From: Candidatus Kaiserbacteria bacterium | GTDB lineage: Bacteria; Patescibacteriota; Minisyncoccia; Phycocordibacterales; UBA12088 | NCBI GenBank assembly: GCA_003561715.1 | Contig: PWVU01000051.1 | Location: 1-21,635 of the forward strand | Reading direction: 5' to 3' | Length of the DNA: 21,635 nt | In this document: positions 6,763 through 13,991 of the stretch, piece after piece | Position numbering within the stretch: position 1 is the stretch's first letter | How the letters are laid out: the number at the start of each line of letters is the position of its first letter | Notes under the pieces: model-generated | What the model was told of the DNA's origin: nothing | Databases searched by the model: none | What the model saw: the letters and a program-made list of their open reading frames with translations, nothing else | Made by a program: the position numbers and the translations under genes

Positions 6763-9273
6763 TTAACGCACCCGAAACTGCACACTATCGGTGCTACGAT
6801 TTCCTCGCTCATCAATTACCGTTGCACGTAAGGTATTGATTTCTTGATCCACACCATACTCATCAGGAGTGAATGAGAATTGATACGGATCTTCTTCTAT
6901 ACGTTCAATCAGCGTCCCGTTGAGGGTATATTCAACGCGGTCAATCGGATACTCGGTCTCGGTGACTCGTACACGTACGCGTATGAGTGTTGTGGGAGAA
7001 AAGCGACGCATTGACTCGGGTTGGGTAATGCGAATACGTGGTCCCTCGAAAGCTTCAGAATGGGAAACCGTATCAGTGCCATCTTCTTCAATAGTAATTT
7101 CAGGAGCGGTACCTGAGAGTGCCGCCCGTGCTCCCCAAAAGCGAACACCGTATTCCCAAAGTGCATACTGCGGATCTGAGGCGGGATTTGAGGGAATCGG
7201 TCCTCGCGGGTCGCTCCGTGATACCCAGTGCAATATGGAGTGCACAGTTGCGAGCGGTTGCGCTTGGATCGGTTCCGTACCCTCATCCTCATCAAGGACA
7301 TTCTCGATAGTCGGAGGTGGTGTTGGAGAGTGAGGTTGCCATACCCCGCGCAGTATTGGTTTGATGTCTTGCGGAATCGGAGGTGGCTCCGGAAACGGCT
7401 CCGTCTCACCAAGAACCTCAAACGCTTTCTGCATGAATTCGTTCCAGAGTGGCGCTATAATGAAGCCCGCGACGCGCCGATCCATAGACCGGTTATCATT
7501 ATTGCCCGCCCAAGCGCCTGCGGCGATTTCTGGCGTGTATCCCAATATCCACGCATCTCGGTAATCGTTTGTAGTTCCGGTTTTTGCGGCAACTGCGCGC
7601 CCGGGAAAATGCAAAAACGAATGTGCCCCAAATGCCGGCGTGCGCGCCACATTATCCGAAAGCATACTATTGATGGCGCGGGCAGTCTCCGGCACAAGCA
7701 CCGGCTCGGTATTGGTGGGGAAGTCCCGTAAGATTTTACCGTTGCGATCTTCAATGCGCAGTATCGGCTTGAGATCCGCACGCGTCCCGTCGTTTGCGAA
7801 AGTGCCGTAGGCACTGGTCATATCAAGAAGACGTACTTCCCCTCCTCCCAGTACCAAGGTAAGACCGTAGCGCTGATGGTCAGTAAGTGTGGTGATGCCC
7901 ATACGCTGTGCAAGCTCCATGGAATCACGTGTGCCTGCCAAGTACAGGGCTTTTACTGCGGGAACATTTACCGATTGCGCAAGCGCGTTGCGAAAGGTCA
8001 TGGGACCACGAAAGGTATTGTCATAATTGACCGGCGCGTAACAGCCATCCTCATTGGTAAATCGGTAGGGTTCGCAAGAGGTGGAGAATTGTGTTGCGAC
8101 ATCGAACACGACTGTTTCTGACGTGTACCCTTTATTGATCGCTTCGGCATATACGAATGATTTGAAAGAAGACCCGGGCTGACGCTCGGCAAGTGCAATG
8201 TTAAAGTTGCCCTCAATATCATCATCAAAGTAGTCTCGAGAGCCGACCATAACCAGTATTTCACCGGTTTTGGGGTCAACGGCAACCAAGGAGGCGTTTT
8301 CCGCATCATGCCGCTCCGCATTCTCAAGTGCGTAGCGCAGTACGATCTCTTCCGCCGGCTCTTGCAGGCGCCAATCAAGCGACGTGATAATGCGCAATCC
8401 TCCCTCCAATAGCTCTCGTTCACTGTAAATGTCGCGTAATTGATCTATTACATAAAACACAAAATGCGGCGCACTGATACCGGTATTGCGTTGTGGCTGA
8501 AAGAGCACTTCTTCTTCAAGTGCCACTACATACTCTTCTTCAGATATGAAGCCAAATTCCAGCATGCGTCGCAAGGTAAGGTCTTTCCGCGCATCTAAGG
8601 CGGCGCGATTGTTGCCGTACGGAGAGAGAAACGTGGGGGCTTGCGGTAGTGCGGCAAGGTAGGCGGCTTCCGCAATAGTAAGATCAGCAGCAGATTTATC
8701 GAAGAATGCGCGACTCGCCTCTTCTACCCCGTACTTATTGCCTCCGTACGGTGACTCATTGAGATAGAGTTCGAGTATTTCGTCTTTCGTGAGTTGACGT
8801 TCCAACTTAAGCGCCAAGACCCACTCTTTGAACTTTCGAGATACTCGCTTATCCGCTTCCAGGAGCGTGTTTTTGACGACCTGCTGAGTGATCGTTGATC
8901 CGCCCTGACCTCCCAAAAGATCACCCTGCTGAAGATTGCGAACAATAGCGCGCACGATCGCGCTCGGTTCAATACCACGGTGTCGGTAGAAATGTGCATC
9001 TTCAATGGCAATGGAGGCGTGTATAACATGCGGTGACATGTCTTCTATCGGAATGACCGTCCGTCTGATCTCTTGATGCATGTTGTACAATAAAATCTCA
9101 CCGGTACGGTCGTAGATCTTGGAGGATTGCTCCACGCGGCGTGCTTCAACCGACTCCCAACTCGGCATGGTCAGATTTGCCGCCCATAACATAAAAGACC
9201 CTGAACTGATGAAAAAAACGATCAGTCCAAGAATAATAGTTATCTTTGCAATAGAGCGAATGCGCTTGATCAT
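6763..9273 (-). CDS. Class A penicillin-binding protein (PBP1A type)
   Basis: Bifunctional peptidoglycan synthase, 836 residues. A single membrane anchor at about 9-31 follows a basic N-terminus. The GT51 transglycosylase contains EDAHFYRHRG at 91-100 with catalytic Glu91, then GGSTITQQVVKN at about 124-135. The transpeptidase has SSFK at 368-371 (catalytic Ser368), SVN at 434-436 and KTGT at 564-567, so both activities look intact. A proline-rich linker (about 626-655) leads to a C-terminal tail whose last roughly 95 residues (from about 743) look like an Ig-fold domain (VEYTLNGTLIERIEEDPYQF), common in CPR and Firmicute PBPs. The ATG at 9273 is preceded by an extended -10 nine bases upstream. 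It diverges from tyrS. Confidence 0.95.
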   Translation of the reverse strand: MIKRIRSIAKITIILGLIVFFISSGSFMLWAANLTMPSWESVEARRVEQSSKIYDRTGEILLYNMHQEIRRTVIPIEDMSPHVIHASIAIEDAHFYRHRGIEPSAIVRAIVRNLQQGDLLGGQGGSTITQQVVKNTLLEADKRVSRKFKEWVLALKLERQLTKDEILELYLNESPYGGNKYGVEEASRAFFDKSAADLTIAEAAYLAALPQAPTFLSPYGNNRAALDARKDLTLRRMLEFGFISEEEYVVALEEEVLFQPQRNTGISAPHFVFYVIDQLRDIYSERELLEGGLRIITSLDWRLQEPAEEIVLRYALENAERHDAENASLVAVDPKTGEILVMVGSRDYFDDDIEGNFNIALAERQPGSSFKSFVYAEAINKGYTSETVVFDVATQFSTSCEPYRFTNEDGCYAPVNYDNTFRGPMTFRNALAQSVNVPAVKALYLAGTRDSMELAQRMGITTLTDHQRYGLTLVLGGGEVRLLDMTSAYGTFANDGTRADLKPILRIEDRNGKILRDFPTNTEPVLVPETARAINSMLSDNVARTPAFGAHSFLHFPGRAVAAKTGTTNDYRDAWILGYTPEIAAGAWAGNNDNRSMDRRVAGFIIAPLWNEFMQKAFEVLGETEPFPEPPPIPQDIKPILRGVWQPHSPTPPPTIENVLDEDEGTEPIQAQPLATVHSILHWVSRSDPRGPIPSNPASDPQYALWEYGVRFWGARAALSGTAPEITIEEDGTDTVSHSEAFEGPRIRITQPESMRRFSPTTLIRVRVRVTETEYPIDRVEYTLNGTLIERIEEDPYQFSFTPDEYGVDQEINTLRATVIDERGNRSTDSVQFRVR

Positions 9274-9282
9274 ACGTCTGTT

Positions 9283-9291
9283 AGTATAGCA
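9283..9291 (-). promoter_or_regulatory. Extended -10 just before the PBP gene
   Basis: The minus strand reads TGCTATACT, an extended -10, and its last base is separated from the ATG by only nine bases. No Shine-Dalgarno can fit well, and no good -35 is seen, so the mRNA is predicted to be almost leaderless. Confidence 0.5.
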
Positions 9292-9341
9292 TGGCGGTTG
9301 CCACCTGCGGGACGCGTGTTATACCAAAAAAACACGCAATA

Positions 9342-9350
9342 TGCTAGATT
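9342..9350 (+). promoter_or_regulatory. Extended -10 just before tyrS
   Basis: TGCTAGATT ends six bases before the tyrS ATG at 9357. An alternative hexamer TATGCT lies at 9340-9345. Either one places the transcription start at or within a few bases of the start codon. Confidence 0.4.
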
Positions 9351-9356
9351 GATGGC

Positions 9357-10559
9357 ATGCAAGTTGCTACCGATCCGAAAAAAATCGACGAGCTCCTTAC
9401 GCGTGGTGTTGCTGAGGTTATCCCTGAAAACGCACTGCGCGCCAAACTTCTTTCGGGTGAGCGTCTGCGAGTAAAGCTCGGTATCGATCCCACGAGCCCT
9501 AATTTGCATCTGGGACGCAGTGTGCCGCTCCTCAAATTGCGAGATTTCCAAGAACTGGGACACCAGATCGTATTCATTGTAGGAGATGCGACAGGTGTCA
9601 TTGGAGACACCTCAGATAAAGAGAGCGAACGTCCGATGCTTACGTCGGAGACTGTTGAAGTCAATAAAAAGGCATATTTCGAGCAGGTTGGAAAACTCAT
9701 TGATCTTGAGCGCGCTGAGCTTCGGTACAATTCGGAGTGGCTCAACGCGCTCACCTATCGCGAGATAGGTGAGCATGCCGACGTCTTTTCGGTGGCGGAT
9801 TTCATTTCGCGTGAGAATATCAAAAAGCGCCTTGATGCCGGCAAACGGGTTTCCCTGCGGGAAGTGTTATACCCCTTGATGCAGGGGTACGACAGTGTTG
9901 CGATCAAAGCGGATGTTGAGATTGGTGGTATGGATCAGAAATTTAACGTACTTGCGGGACGACCTCTTCAAGAGCATTTTGGACAGCCTCCTCAACACGT
10001 CGTACTCGGTCCGCTTGTAGAGGGCTTGGATGGACGCAAAATGAGTTCAAGTTGGGGTAATACCATAAACTTCCTTGATGAGCCGTTTGATATGTTCGGT
10101 AAGGTTATGAGCGTACGTGATGAGTTGGTACCCCGTTATTTTAAGGTATTTACGCGTACGCCGCTAGATGAGGTGCGTTCCATGGCGTTATCACTTGATT
10201 CCGGCGAGATGCATCCGAAAGACGCAAAGATGCGCCTGGCGCGTGAGATTGTGACGATGTATCACTCGAAAGAGGATGCTGAGCAGGCACAAGAGAAATT
10301 CGTCGCCACGTTTGCCGAAGGCGGTGTGCCGGAAGAAATTGCAGTCGCCCTTGTTGCCTCAGGCACCCCTCTAATCGACGCATTAGTTGCCTCGGGAGTC
10401 GTATCGTCAAAAAGCGAAGCACGACGTTTGATCGAGGGGGGTGCGGTTTCGCTACCTCTGGCAGGTAATGAGAAGATAACCGATATCACTACACGTGTTG
10501 ACAGAGAGCTAACGCTCCGTGTGGGAAAAAAACGCTTTGTGCGCTTTGAGATAGCGTAG
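9357..10559 (+). CDS. tyrS: Tyrosyl-tRNA synthetase
   Basis: Class I aminoacyl-tRNA synthetase charging tRNA-Tyr, 400 residues. The Rossmann catalytic fold has the HIGH-type motif HLGR at 51-54 within GIDPTSPNLHLGR, and the second ATP motif KMSSS at 228-232. VGDATGVIGDTSDK at 75-88 and GYDSVAIKADVEIGGMDQKFN at about 177-197 are typical tyrosine-site segments (the latter quoted in parts: YDSVAIKADVEIGGMDQ). The C-terminal 60 residues form an S4-like RNA-binding domain (SKSEARRLIEGGAVSL). The gene stands alone between a divergent PBP gene and a terminator at 10582-10610. The pattern resembles the TyrZ branch rather than the B. subtilis TyrS branch. Confidence 0.96.
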   Translation: MQVATDPKKIDELLTRGVAEVIPENALRAKLLSGERLRVKLGIDPTSPNLHLGRSVPLLKLRDFQELGHQIVFIVGDATGVIGDTSDKESERPMLTSETVEVNKKAYFEQVGKLIDLERAELRYNSEWLNALTYREIGEHADVFSVADFISRENIKKRLDAGKRVSLREVLYPLMQGYDSVAIKADVEIGGMDQKFNVLAGRPLQEHFGQPPQHVVLGPLVEGLDGRKMSSSWGNTINFLDEPFDMFGKVMSVRDELVPRYFKVFTRTPLDEVRSMALSLDSGEMHPKDAKMRLAREIVTMYHSKEDAEQAQEKFVATFAEGGVPEEIAVALVASGTPLIDALVASGVVSSKSEARRLIEGGAVSLPLAGNEKITDITTRVDRELTLRVGKKRFVRFEIA

Positions 10560-10581
10560 ATTTACCAGTGATGTCAAAACC

Positions 10582-10610
10582 CAAACGCCCGCGCAATGCG
10601 CGGGCGTTTG
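10582..10610. terminator. Intrinsic terminator between tyrS and the acidic gene
   Basis: A perfect 13-bp stem, CAAACGCCCGCGC with loop AAT, lies between two convergent stops (10559 and 10629). T-tracts on either side are short, so strength is uncertain, but position and symmetry fit a shared terminator. Confidence 0.75.
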
Positions 10611-10628
10611 TGCTTCTTCATCGGCGAC

Positions 10629-10922
10629 CTAGTCATCCATTGGGTCGAAATCAGGATCGAGATCGTCTTCGCTGTCAGTCAGGTCTTCCTCTTCGTCATC
10701 AGCAAGGGGAAGCGTCGTATCGTCATCGTCATCCGCAGTATCGTCGTCATCCGTAAGCGGAAGCGCCGTATCATCGTCATCTGTTGCGTCATCATCAAAC
10801 GCGTCGTCAATGTCGTCAAGGGGTGCAGCTTCATCCAGATCTTCTTCTTCATCCAGATTTTCTTCTAGTTCGTCTTCGTCTTCAAGCACCGCAACATTCG
10901 CGTAGTCGTCTTCAAAGAGCAT
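10629..10922 (-). CDS. Very acidic repeat-containing hypothetical protein
   Basis: A 97-residue protein made largely of Asp and Glu with a little Ala/Leu/Thr. It begins MLFEDDYANVAVLEDEDE and ends DPDFDPMDD. Two tandem 17-residue units (DDDTALPLTDDDDTADD-like, then DDDTTLPLADDEE) correspond to a 51-bp DNA repeat starting at 10708 and 10759, so the acidic tract has grown by duplication. It has no Cys or membrane segment and is almost certainly disordered. Evidence that it is expressed: a good minus-strand promoter at 10978-11005 and a terminator shared with tyrS. The function is unknown; acidic tails of this kind can mimic nucleic acid or bind basic proteins or metal ions, but nothing here decides this. 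Confidence 0.65.
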   Translation of the reverse strand: MLFEDDYANVAVLEDEDELEENLDEEEDLDEAAPLDDIDDAFDDDATDDDDTALPLTDDDDTADDDDDTTLPLADDEEEDLTDSEDDLDPDFDPMDD

Positions 10923-10977
10923 GTGGATAGTATGATTAGGGTGATAATTACAGCAAAGCGTCTCGCTCGTCGAAGGT

Positions 10978-11005
10978 ATTATAATTACCTTTTCGTGAGA
11001 GTAAA
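10978..11005 (-). promoter_or_regulatory. Promoter for the acidic-protein gene
   Basis: On the minus strand, TTTACT (11000-11005) precedes consensus TATAAT (10978-10983) by 16 bases, placing the start about 48 bases before the ATG at 10922. It lies within the gap after the ruvC stop, so the acidic gene can be transcribed separately from ruvC. Confidence 0.6.
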
Positions 11006-11024
11006 GGGGGTGCGCACATGTGTG

Positions 11025-11516
11025 CTAGAGTCGCAAATGTGCACTGCAGGTGATCCCGATCGCGATTGCGTCCCACTCATCGTCATAGGTAATGGGTTTT
11101 GTGACCTCGATCAGCTTCGGGAGCATGTACATAACGCGGTCTTTGGGGCTTTTGCCGTCTCCTGTGATTGCCGCTTTTATCTCAAGCGGGGTGAATTCAT
11201 GGATCGGTAATCCCTTGGTATGTGCCACATAGAGTAGCATGCCGCGCGCTTCGGCGACCCGCATCGCCGTCTTTTGATTATTTACCAGAAAGAGATTTTC
11301 GATCGCAAACAGGGTTGGGTGATGCGTCTTGATCATACGCGTCACCTCAGTACCGATCTGCGCCAAGCGCACAACAAACGAATCGTTAGAATTCGTAAGA
11401 ATACAAGTTGAGTCTACCAGTATTTCTTTTCCTTGCAGTGGCTTGTCAATGAGCGCGACACCTACGCGGTCGTAGCCCGGGTCAATGGCGAGGATGCGCT
11501 CAGTGCTCGTACTCAT
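11025..11516 (-). CDS. ruvC: Holliday junction resolvase RuvC
   Basis: Crossover-junction endonuclease that cuts Holliday junctions with RuvAB. It is 163 residues, normal length. The RNase H-like fold shows the first catalytic Asp in LAIDPGYDRVG (Asp12), the Glu in FAIENLF (Glu73), and the C-terminal acidic pair in YDDEWDAIAIG (about Asp146 and Asp149). The start ATG overlaps the yebC stop by four bases (ATGA), so the two are translationally coupled. yebC-ruvC is a widespread gene order, usually followed by ruvA and ruvB; here ruvB is nearby in the same orientation but separated by a DUF3750 gene, and ruvA is not in the window. Confidence 0.95.
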   Translation of the reverse strand: MSTSTERILAIDPGYDRVGVALIDKPLQGKEILVDSTCILTNSNDSFVVRLAQIGTEVTRMIKTHHPTLFAIENLFLVNNQKTAMRVAEARGMLLYVAHTKGLPIHEFTPLEIKAAITGDGKSPKDRVMYMLPKLIEVTKPITYDDEWDAIAIGITCSAHLRL

Positions 11517-12043
11517 GCGACATTGGTGAATACCGCTTGCACGTCGTCATGCTCCTCGATCTCATCGACCAAGATGGAAAGTTTCTCGAGGTCTTCATCG
11601 GACAGATCGACGCTTGTGGTTGGCGTCCAATCAGTCCCCTCTTTGACAAATGCCCAGGTCGCCGAGCCGGGTGCCGCAAGCGCGTAGCCAAGCTTACTAA
11701 GCAGATGCTTCAGCTCTTGGTTGGTGCGATTGCGATTATCGGTCAACGCCTCTACGATGAGGGCACATCCCGCCGGTCCATAGAGTTCAAAAGTGAGCGC
11801 GTCCATCTCAGCACCATCGCCCGCTTTACCTTTTTCGATCGCCCGCTCGATATTATCTTTGGGCATATTGATCGCCCGCGCTTTTTCGATGATGGTGCGC
11901 AGGGTCGGTGAGTTCGCATCTCCGCCCGCTTTCTTGGATTCACTTGCGATAAGGCGCGCCAGCTTGGAAAACTCTTTACTCTTTTTTGCGTCTGATGCCG
12001 CTTTCTTATGCTTTATTTTTGACCATTTGTTGTGTCCTGCCAT
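11513..12043 (-). CDS. yebC: YebC/PmpR-family translation or transcription factor, shortened
   Basis: YebC/PmpR/TACO1 family, described as a transcriptional regulator and, more recently, as a helper of translation through difficult proline stretches. It is 176 residues against about 240-250 in most bacteria. The N-terminus MAGHNKWSKIKHKKAASDAK is diagnostic and fixes the start at 12043 although the frame is open to 12139. Domain I and most of domain II are intact (RAINMPKDNIERAI at 57-70; ELYGPAGCALIVEALTDNRN at about 86-105). After GSATWAFVKEG (126-136) about 65 residues of domain III are missing, and the sequence resumes at the C-terminal LVDEIEEHDDVQAVFTN. It is the promoter-proximal gene of yebC-ruvC. 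Confidence 0.93.
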   Translation of the reverse strand: MAGHNKWSKIKHKKAASDAKKSKEFSKLARLIASESKKAGGDANSPTLRTIIEKARAINMPKDNIERAIEKGKAGDGAEMDALTFELYGPAGCALIVEALTDNRNRTNQELKHLLSKLGYALAAPGSATWAFVKEGTDWTPTTSVDLSDEDLEKLSILVDEIEEHDDVQAVFTNVA

Positions 12044-12045
12044 GT

Positions 12046-12083
12046 AGAGAAGAGTAAAAAGAAAAGAGAAAAAAGTAAAGAGG
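12046..12083. repeat. Low-complexity purine tract upstream of yebC
   Basis: The plus strand is almost pure A/G with a recurring AAAAG/GTAAAGAG pattern. Similar tracts occur after polA (about 19929-19980) and after holA (20767-20797), so this spacer style recurs in intergenic regions here. No protein or promoter is evident in it. Confidence 0.4.
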
Positions 12084-12106
12084 GTATGGTAGAGTGAGAA
12101 TGCACC

Positions 12107-12586
12107 ATGCTTGAAGAATATGCGCACGGATTGTACCACGTGCTGGTGATGAGCACTCCGGCATCACTACCGATCTCCTTTGCGCTTCACACGTACCTGG
12201 TAACTATAGCCCCAAACGGCTCGATTGACCGATTTGATGTTTTCCATTCCAAAACACTTCACGGTACTGCTCGCCGCGTAGGGTATGTGTACCACAATGC
12301 GCTCCCTCCCGAGGAGGGACTACGCACGCTGCATGGTGTGCCGTCTCCTCGTTTCTCGACGCGTGTGATCGGGGTGTGTTCAGGCGCCGCCGGCAGTGTC
12401 GCTTGCGCGTTGCACGATGTTGTGGGCGGATCGCTTGATTCGTATCCCTACACCGACCACTACGCGTTCTATCCAGGTCCCAACTCAAACACGTATGTGC
12501 AGTGGCGCATCAATCAAGTGCCTGACTGTACTATACAACTTCCTTGGAATGCTTTTGGAAAAGGATTCTCTCCCGCGTTACAATAA
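12107..12586 (+). CDS. DUF3750 family protein
   Basis: A 159-residue protein I match to DUF3750 from its pattern: an ALHTYLVTIAPNGSIDRFDVF segment near the N-terminus (about 26-46, quoted in part: HTYLVTIAPNGSIDRF) and the hallmark YPYTDHYAFYPGPNSNTYV at about 113-131, followed by IQLPWNAFGKGF at 143-154. The function of the family is not established. The conserved His28, Tyr and Asn residues in these segments suggest an enzyme-like fold, but this is a guess. A TATGGT at 12085-12090 could be its -10; an alternative start is the ATG at 12149 (MSTPAS). It interrupts the ruvC/ruvB neighbourhood on the opposite strand, and its 3' end overlaps the ruvB end by 9 bases. Confidence 0.75.
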   Translation: MLEEYAHGLYHVLVMSTPASLPISFALHTYLVTIAPNGSIDRFDVFHSKTLHGTARRVGYVYHNALPPEEGLRTLHGVPSPRFSTRVIGVCSGAAGSVACALHDVVGGSLDSYPYTDHYAFYPGPNSNTYVQWRINQVPDCTIQLPWNAFGKGFSPALQ

Positions 12587-13624
12587 CCGCTCTTGGGCAG
12601 TGGGCGGAGGAGTTTCGCCCAAGTGGCGATAGGCGTGCTCGGTCGCAACGCGTCCGCGCGGCGTGCGCTCGATAAGACCTTGCTGGATAAGGTACGGCTC
12701 ATATACTTCTTCGATTGTTGCCGCTTCCTCGGCGAGTGCCGCCGCAAGGGTGGAAAGGCCGACCGGACCGCCGCCGAATTTTCCGATAAGTGTTTCAAGT
12801 AATACACGATCGGCGGGACCCAATCCTCGCTCATCGATCGCAAGGAGCGCGAGCGCTTCACTGACCGCATCGGCCGAAACCGCTCGTTTGTGCACTTGCG
12901 CATAGTCGCGACAGCGTTTCAAGAGGTAATTTGCGGTGCGGGGCGTTTGGCGACTGCGACGGGCGATCTCGCGCACGCCCTCTTCATGAATGGGTGCACC
13001 CAGTATGGCGGACGAGCGCTCAATGATGCGTGCGATCTCGTCGTCGGTGTAGAATTCAAGCCGATGAGTGCCGCCCGAAAAACGAGAACGCATTGGGCCG
13101 GAGAGCAGGGAGATGCGCGTGGTCGCCGCGATCAGCGTGAAGGGCGGCAGATCGATCTGAAGCGTACGCGCCGAAGGACCCTTGCCGATGATGATATCAA
13201 GCGATCCCGACTCAAGCGCCGGATACAGGACCTCCTCGATCGTCTTGTTGAGCCGATGGATCTCATCGATGAACAAGATGTCGCCCGGGGAAAGATTGGT
13301 GAGGATAGCGGCAATGTCTCCTACGCGCTCAAGCGCGGGTCCCGAGGTGATACGAATTTGCGCGTCGGTTTCGCGGGCGATCAGGTGCGCAAGCGTGGTC
13401 TTGCCGAGTCCCGGCGGACCATAGAAGAGAAGATGCTCCGGCGGATGCCCGCGCTCTTTTGCCGCTTCGATCAAAATATGCAAGTTCTTTTTAAGTGTTT
13501 CTTGCCCGATGTATTCATCCCACGAAGATGGACGTAGGGTCTTATCGAGTGATGCGGTTATATCAGCGCTTGGTTTTGCCGGATGCGCAAGTGCATCGGA
13601 AGACTGTTTGGGAGGGGTTGACAT
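12578..13624 (-). CDS. ruvB: Holliday junction branch migration helicase RuvB
   Basis: AAA+ motor that drives branch migration with RuvA. It is 348 residues, full length. After a short leader (1-24), TLRPSSWDEYIGQ at 29-41 begins the core. Walker A is GPPGLGKT at 69-76, Walker B LFIDEIH at 117-123, sensor 1 ATTR at 167-170, and the arginine finger region GPMRSRF at 176-182. The C-terminal winged-helix (about 265-330) contains EPYLIQQGLIERTPRGRVAT. The ATG at 13624 has a weak -10-like TAGTAT seven bases upstream and no Shine-Dalgarno. Upstream is the 444-base gap with the candidate structured RNA, which could act as its leader. Confidence 0.97.
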   Translation of the reverse strand: MSTPPKQSSDALAHPAKPSADITASLDKTLRPSSWDEYIGQETLKKNLHILIEAAKERGHPPEHLLFYGPPGLGKTTLAHLIARETDAQIRITSGPALERVGDIAAILTNLSPGDILFIDEIHRLNKTIEEVLYPALESGSLDIIIGKGPSARTLQIDLPPFTLIAATTRISLLSGPMRSRFSGGTHRLEFYTDDEIARIIERSSAILGAPIHEEGVREIARRSRQTPRTANYLLKRCRDYAQVHKRAVSADAVSEALALLAIDERGLGPADRVLLETLIGKFGGGPVGLSTLAAALAEEAATIEEVYEPYLIQQGLIERTPRGRVATEHAYRHLGETPPPTAQERLL

Positions 13625-13646
13625 AGATTTGATACTATGCTAAAGT
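13618..13646 (+). promoter_or_regulatory. Plus-strand promoter reading into the 13.7-kb gap
   Basis: A consensus -35 TTGACA (13618-13623) is followed, 17 bases later, by TAAAGT (13641-13646) with an extended TGC. It begins within the first codons of ruvB and points away from it, into a region with no protein gene, so it would drive a non-coding transcript starting near 13653. Confidence 0.5.
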
Positions 13647-13661
13647 ACGGGATGTATTGGT

Positions 13662-13694
13662 CGCATGTTCATTTATCTTGCATGCGGCTTTTTT
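13662..13694 (+). terminator. Weak terminator-like hairpin
   Basis: CGCATG (13662-13667) and CATGCG (13681-13686) form a 6-bp stem with a 13-base loop, followed by GC and six T. It lies just after the predicted plus-strand start, so it could be an attenuator or end a very short transcript. The long loop makes this uncertain. Confidence 0.3.
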
Positions 13695-13708
13695 CGTGCT
13701 TTTACACA

Positions 13709-13916
13709 CACAGCGAGATCGGGAAACGCTGCACCGCGTGCTTTTCGTGTCCGACACATACCCCTCTAAGCAACGACCACGTTTGTGGAAACGATTCAGG
13801 TGCGAGGACTTCCTGGAACCACTCTCGGGTGGCACTCTGGGAATATCCTTAGTACGTGCATCGACTTTGATTCGCTCTAAGTGTTGCTTAGAGGGTTATG
13901 TGTCCGACTTGCTGTG
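13709..13916. ncRNA. Candidate structured RNA (strand uncertain)
   Basis: The core is a long stem between 13749-13774 and 13883-13908, pairing at 24 of 26 positions (mismatches C-C and C-T on the plus strand). A 9-bp outer stem, CACAGCGAG (13709-13717) with CTTGCTGTG (13908-13916), extends it, with one G-T pair. The 108-base apical part contains CCAC/GTGG hairpins at 13777-13788 and 13819-13832. CTTAGAG in the right arm (13887-13893) can instead pair with an adjacent CTCTAAG (13875-13881), giving a competing local hairpin. The length of about 200 nt and the rod-like shape recall 6S RNA, but I see no sequence match. It could also be an inverted-repeat mobile relic. Promoter candidates exist in both directions. 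Confidence 0.45.
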
Positions 13917-13940
13917 CTGGTCAAAGTAAAGAGCTTGTAT

Positions 13941-13970
13941 AAAGCGCATCTGGTTTTTCGGGTGCGCTTT
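13941..13970. repeat. Hairpin next to the structured element
   Basis: AAAGCGCATC (13941-13950) pairs over ten positions with GGTGCGCTTT (13961-13970), with one T-G pair and a 10-base loop containing TTTTT. No T-tract follows on either strand, so it is not an obvious terminator. It lies between the minus-strand promoter and the long inverted repeat and would be the 5' hairpin of a minus-strand RNA. Confidence 0.6.
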
Positions 13971-13991
13971 ATGCGTGAGGTCTCATGCAAA

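Noticed and set aside
6570..6815. Minus-strand frame of 81 residues overlapping the end of the PBP gene
   Set aside because: It overlaps the PBP C-terminal coding region in another frame and has no recognisable pattern.
12044..12139. Hydrophobic N-terminal extension of YebC
   Set aside because: It is encoded by a pyrimidine-rich low-complexity tract (Phe/Leu-rich in translation); MAGHNKWSKIKHKK is the family start.
13749..13908. Insertion sequence or MITE with terminal inverted repeats
   Set aside because: The arms could be terminal repeats, but I see no target-site duplication next to them and no transposase, and the paired outer stem and competing hairpin fit a folded RNA better. Kept only as an alternative.
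13709..13916. 6S, SRP, tmRNA or RNase P RNA
   Set aside because: The rod-like shape resembles 6S RNA, but I find none of the conserved sequence blocks of these RNAs (for example the SRP GGAAG apical loop or the RNase P GAAAGTCCGG block).
13635..13929. Open frames on both strands across the 13.7-kb gap, each containing CLEGYVSD
   Set aside because: The shared peptide arises because the two frames cross opposite arms of the same inverted repeat. Neither frame has protein-like composition or a start signal, so I treat the region as non-coding.
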